From Bacillota bacterium (GTDB lineage Bacteria > Bacillota > Clostridia > Christensenellales > CAG-138), in NCBI GenBank assembly GCA_023416895.1, contig JAEZGQ010000005.1, forward strand, positions 1 to 15,371: DNA of 15,371 nucleotides, read 5' to 3'. A program made the translations under genes and the position numbers. Positions within the stretch are counted from its first letter, which is position 1; each line of letters starts with the position of its first letter. Below are positions 13,741 to 15,371 of this stretch, piece by piece. Under the pieces are notes generated by a model, which ran no database searches, was not told where the DNA came from, and was given only the letters and a program-made list of their open reading frames with translations.

Positions 13741-14842
13741 GTGATTCAACTGGACGAAGTCAGGCAGCAGCTTGCGGCATCCATGCAAACACTCAAAGAG
13801 GCAGGTGAATCTCTTTGACCTTGCCGGATTAAGGCGGGAAAAAGAGAGCATCGAAGATCAAATGGGCACGGATGGCTTCTGGAACGACGTTGAGAACGCC
13901 AACAAGGTCAACCAGCGCATGAAGGTGGTAACAGCCAAGCTCACAAAGTACGAAAAGCTTACCCGCGCAGGCGACGATGTGCACACGCTCATCGAGCTTG
14001 CCGACGAGGCTGAAGACGTGAGCATGGTCGATGAAATTTTGGAGGAGTACAGCGCGTTTGCCGAAAAAGTGGATGCGCTTCGCCTTGAAACCCTATTAAA
14101 GGGCGACTATGACGATAAAAACGCCGTGCTCTCGCTGCATGCGGGCGCAGGCGGCACAGAGGCGCAGGACTGGGTTTCCATTCTTTACCGCATGTACACC
14201 CGTTACTGCGAAAACAAGGGCTATTCCGTAAAGGTTTTGGACCTTCTAGACGGCGACGAGGCCGGTATCAAAAGCGTTACCTTCGAGGTAGTCGGTGAAA
14301 ACGCCTATGGCTATCTGAAAGCCGAAAAAGGCGTACATAGGCTCGTGCGCATATCCCCGTTCGATTCCTCCGGCAGGCGGCACACCTCGTTTGCATCGCT
14401 AGACGTTACGCCGATCTTCGACGACGACGACGAGGGCATTGAGATCAACGCCGATGACTTGCGGGTCGATACTTACCGCTCAAGCGGTGCAGGCGGCCAG
14501 CACGTCAACAAAACGAGTTCCGCAATCCGCATTACCCACCTGCCGACGAACATCGTGGTGCAGTGCCAAAACGAGCGCTCCCAGCTTCAAAACAGGGAAA
14601 CCGCCATGCGCATGCTCAAGGGTAAGCTTCTGGAGCTTCAGGAGCGCGAACGCATGGAGCAAATGTCGCAGATCAAAGGCGAAATGAAAAAAATCGAGTG
14701 GGGGAGCCAAATCCGTTCCTACGTCTTTCAGCCGTATACGCTGGTGAAGGATCACCGCACCAATGTGGAAAACGGCAACATTCAAGCAGTAATGGATGGG
14801 GATTTGGACGCGTTCATCAACGCGTATCTGGTGCAGTCATGA
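13741..14842 (+). CDS. prfB: Peptide chain release factor 2 (programmed +1 frameshift)
   Basis: RF2 reads UAA and UGA stop codons and triggers peptide release at the ribosome. The gene is two frames, 13741-13815 and 13817-14842, joined by a +1 shift at CTT-TGA. The product is 366 residues, the normal RF2 length. Frame 0 gives MIQLDEVRQQLAASMQTLKE to residue 25; the shifted frame continues DLAGLRREKESIEDQMGTDG. The stop-codon reading motif SPF is at 205-207 and the catalytic GGQ at 251-253, matching E. coli numbering within one position. The start is GTG at 13741, 10 nt after AAAGGA; the in-frame GTG at 13732 is too close to that site. Low RF2 lengthens the pause at the internal UGA and so raises frameshifting, giving autoregulation. 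It is coupled downstream to ltaE. Confidence 0.96.
13803..13819 (+). promoter_or_regulatory. prfB programmed +1 frameshift site
   Basis: AGGTGA (13803-13808), a 4-nt spacer ATCT, then CTT-TGA-C (13813-13819). The slippery CTT, the in-frame UGA and the following C are the conserved RF2 recoding signal. The internal Shine-Dalgarno-like element is AGGTGA rather than the AGGGGG of E. coli. Confidence 0.93.
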
Positions 14843-15371
14843 TGGAGTTTCAAAAGTTTTTCGCAAGCGACAACTGCGCAACGGTTCATCCGCGCGTGAT
14901 GGAAAAGCTTGCAGAAGTAAACCGCGGTCACGCCATTTCTTACGGTGAGGACGCATACACAAAACAGGTTCTTGCTAAAATTGCCGAGTTGTTCGGCGGC
15001 TCCTGCGAGGCGCATTTCGTGTTCAACGGATCCGGCGCAAACGCAGTGTGCCTTAACGCCATGTGCCCCACATGGGGCGGCATCATCTGCACGGAGCTTG
15101 CGCACATCAACTGTGACGAAACGGGTGCGGTGGAGCACCTCACTGGCGGCAAGCTGTACGCGCTTCGCGGCAACGCGAAGAACAAGCTCACCGTTAAGGA
15201 AATGGAGCCGCTCCTTTCAAAAATCGGCAGCCAGCATGCAAGCCAGCCCAAGGTGATCTCCATCACCCAATGCACGGAAACGGGCACCGTGTATAAGCTC
15301 GATGAAATTCAAACCATTGCGGATTTTGCACACGCAAATGGAATGATGCTGCATATGGACGGCGCGCGGTT
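14839..15371 (+). CDS. ltaE: Low-specificity L-threonine aldolase, N-terminal part
   Basis: PLP enzyme of fold type I that cleaves L-threonine or allo-threonine to glycine and acetaldehyde. The 177 codons in the window show the family N-terminus FASDNCATVHPRVMEKL and the stretch RGHAISYGEDAYTKQV, where the substrate and phosphate contacts lie. They also show VFNGSGANAVCL, HINCDETGAVE, and HMDGAR at the window edge, whose Asp binds the PLP ring nitrogen. The PLP-binding lysine lies beyond the window. The ATG at 14839 overlaps the prfB TGA as ATGA; a second ATG follows at 14842, and there is no strong ribosome site (only GGTG), so translational coupling to prfB is likely. The open frame runs to the window edge without a stop. 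Confidence 0.92.
   Translation, partial: MMEFQKFFASDNCATVHPRVMEKLAEVNRGHAISYGEDAYTKQVLAKIAELFGGSCEAHFVFNGSGANAVCLNAMCPTWGGIICTELAHINCDETGAVEHLTGGKLYALRGNAKNKLTVKEMEPLLSKIGSQHASQPKVISITQCTETGTVYKLDEIQTIADFAHANGMMLHMDGAR

Noticed and set aside
13443..13808. A 121-codon plus-strand frame across the secA-prfB gap
   Set aside because: It runs through a series of perfect inverted repeats, has no ribosome site, and overlaps the prfB start in another frame. The DNA is better explained by the hairpin element.
13741..13830. Internal TGA in prfB as a sequencing error or pseudogene
   Set aside because: CTT-TGA-C at residue 26 is the conserved RF2 recoding site, and both halves match RF2 on either side of it.

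Overview
This is a chromosomal window of about 15.4 kb from a moderately GC-rich Firmicutes bacterium, most likely Clostridia. The reasons are the purine-rich GGAGG-type ribosome sites before most genes, the secA-prfB gene order, a prfB with a programmed frameshift, a type III glutamine synthetase, a hexameric glutamate dehydrogenase of the Clostridium symbiosum type, and a PadR/DUF1700 operon. The species cannot be named from the sequence. No rRNA, tRNA, CRISPR array, transposase or phage gene was seen.

Left part (1-1762, minus strand): a compact four-gene operon with every junction overlapping. It encodes a PadR-family repressor, a DUF1700 membrane protein, a short membrane-anchored DUF4097-like protein, and a short-chain dehydrogenase cut by the window edge. 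It starts from a good promoter with a perfect 12-bp inverted repeat lying over the transcription start, as expected for autorepression. Diverging from it is tadA, the tRNA adenosine deaminase.

Middle (2389-8389, plus strand): three separately transcribed metabolic genes. glnN (glutamine synthetase III) and gdhA (glutamate dehydrogenase) each have their own sigma-A-type promoter and strong terminator and together cover ammonia assimilation. They are followed by tkt (transketolase). The 499-bp gap after tkt holds the tkt terminator, a hairpin-dense element, a 12-codon open frame, and terminators serving the convergent operon.

Next (8763-10570, minus strand): a two-gene operon for an EamA-type drug/metabolite exporter and a YdcF/DUF218 membrane protein whose likely GTG start lies inside the exporter gene. 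Right part (10633-15371, plus strand): secA, a 319-bp hairpin-filled gap, prfB (release factor 2, joined by a +1 frameshift at an internal UGA), and the start of a threonine aldolase gene coupled to prfB by an ATGA overlap.

The most interesting observation is that the gaps after tkt and after secA carry diverged copies of the same hairpin-rich element. They have the same order of hairpins and an identical 40-nt spacing in the central cruciform, and many stem positions changed in compensating pairs. This looks like either a structured RNA or a palindromic repeat family. The rest is mainly housekeeping genes.
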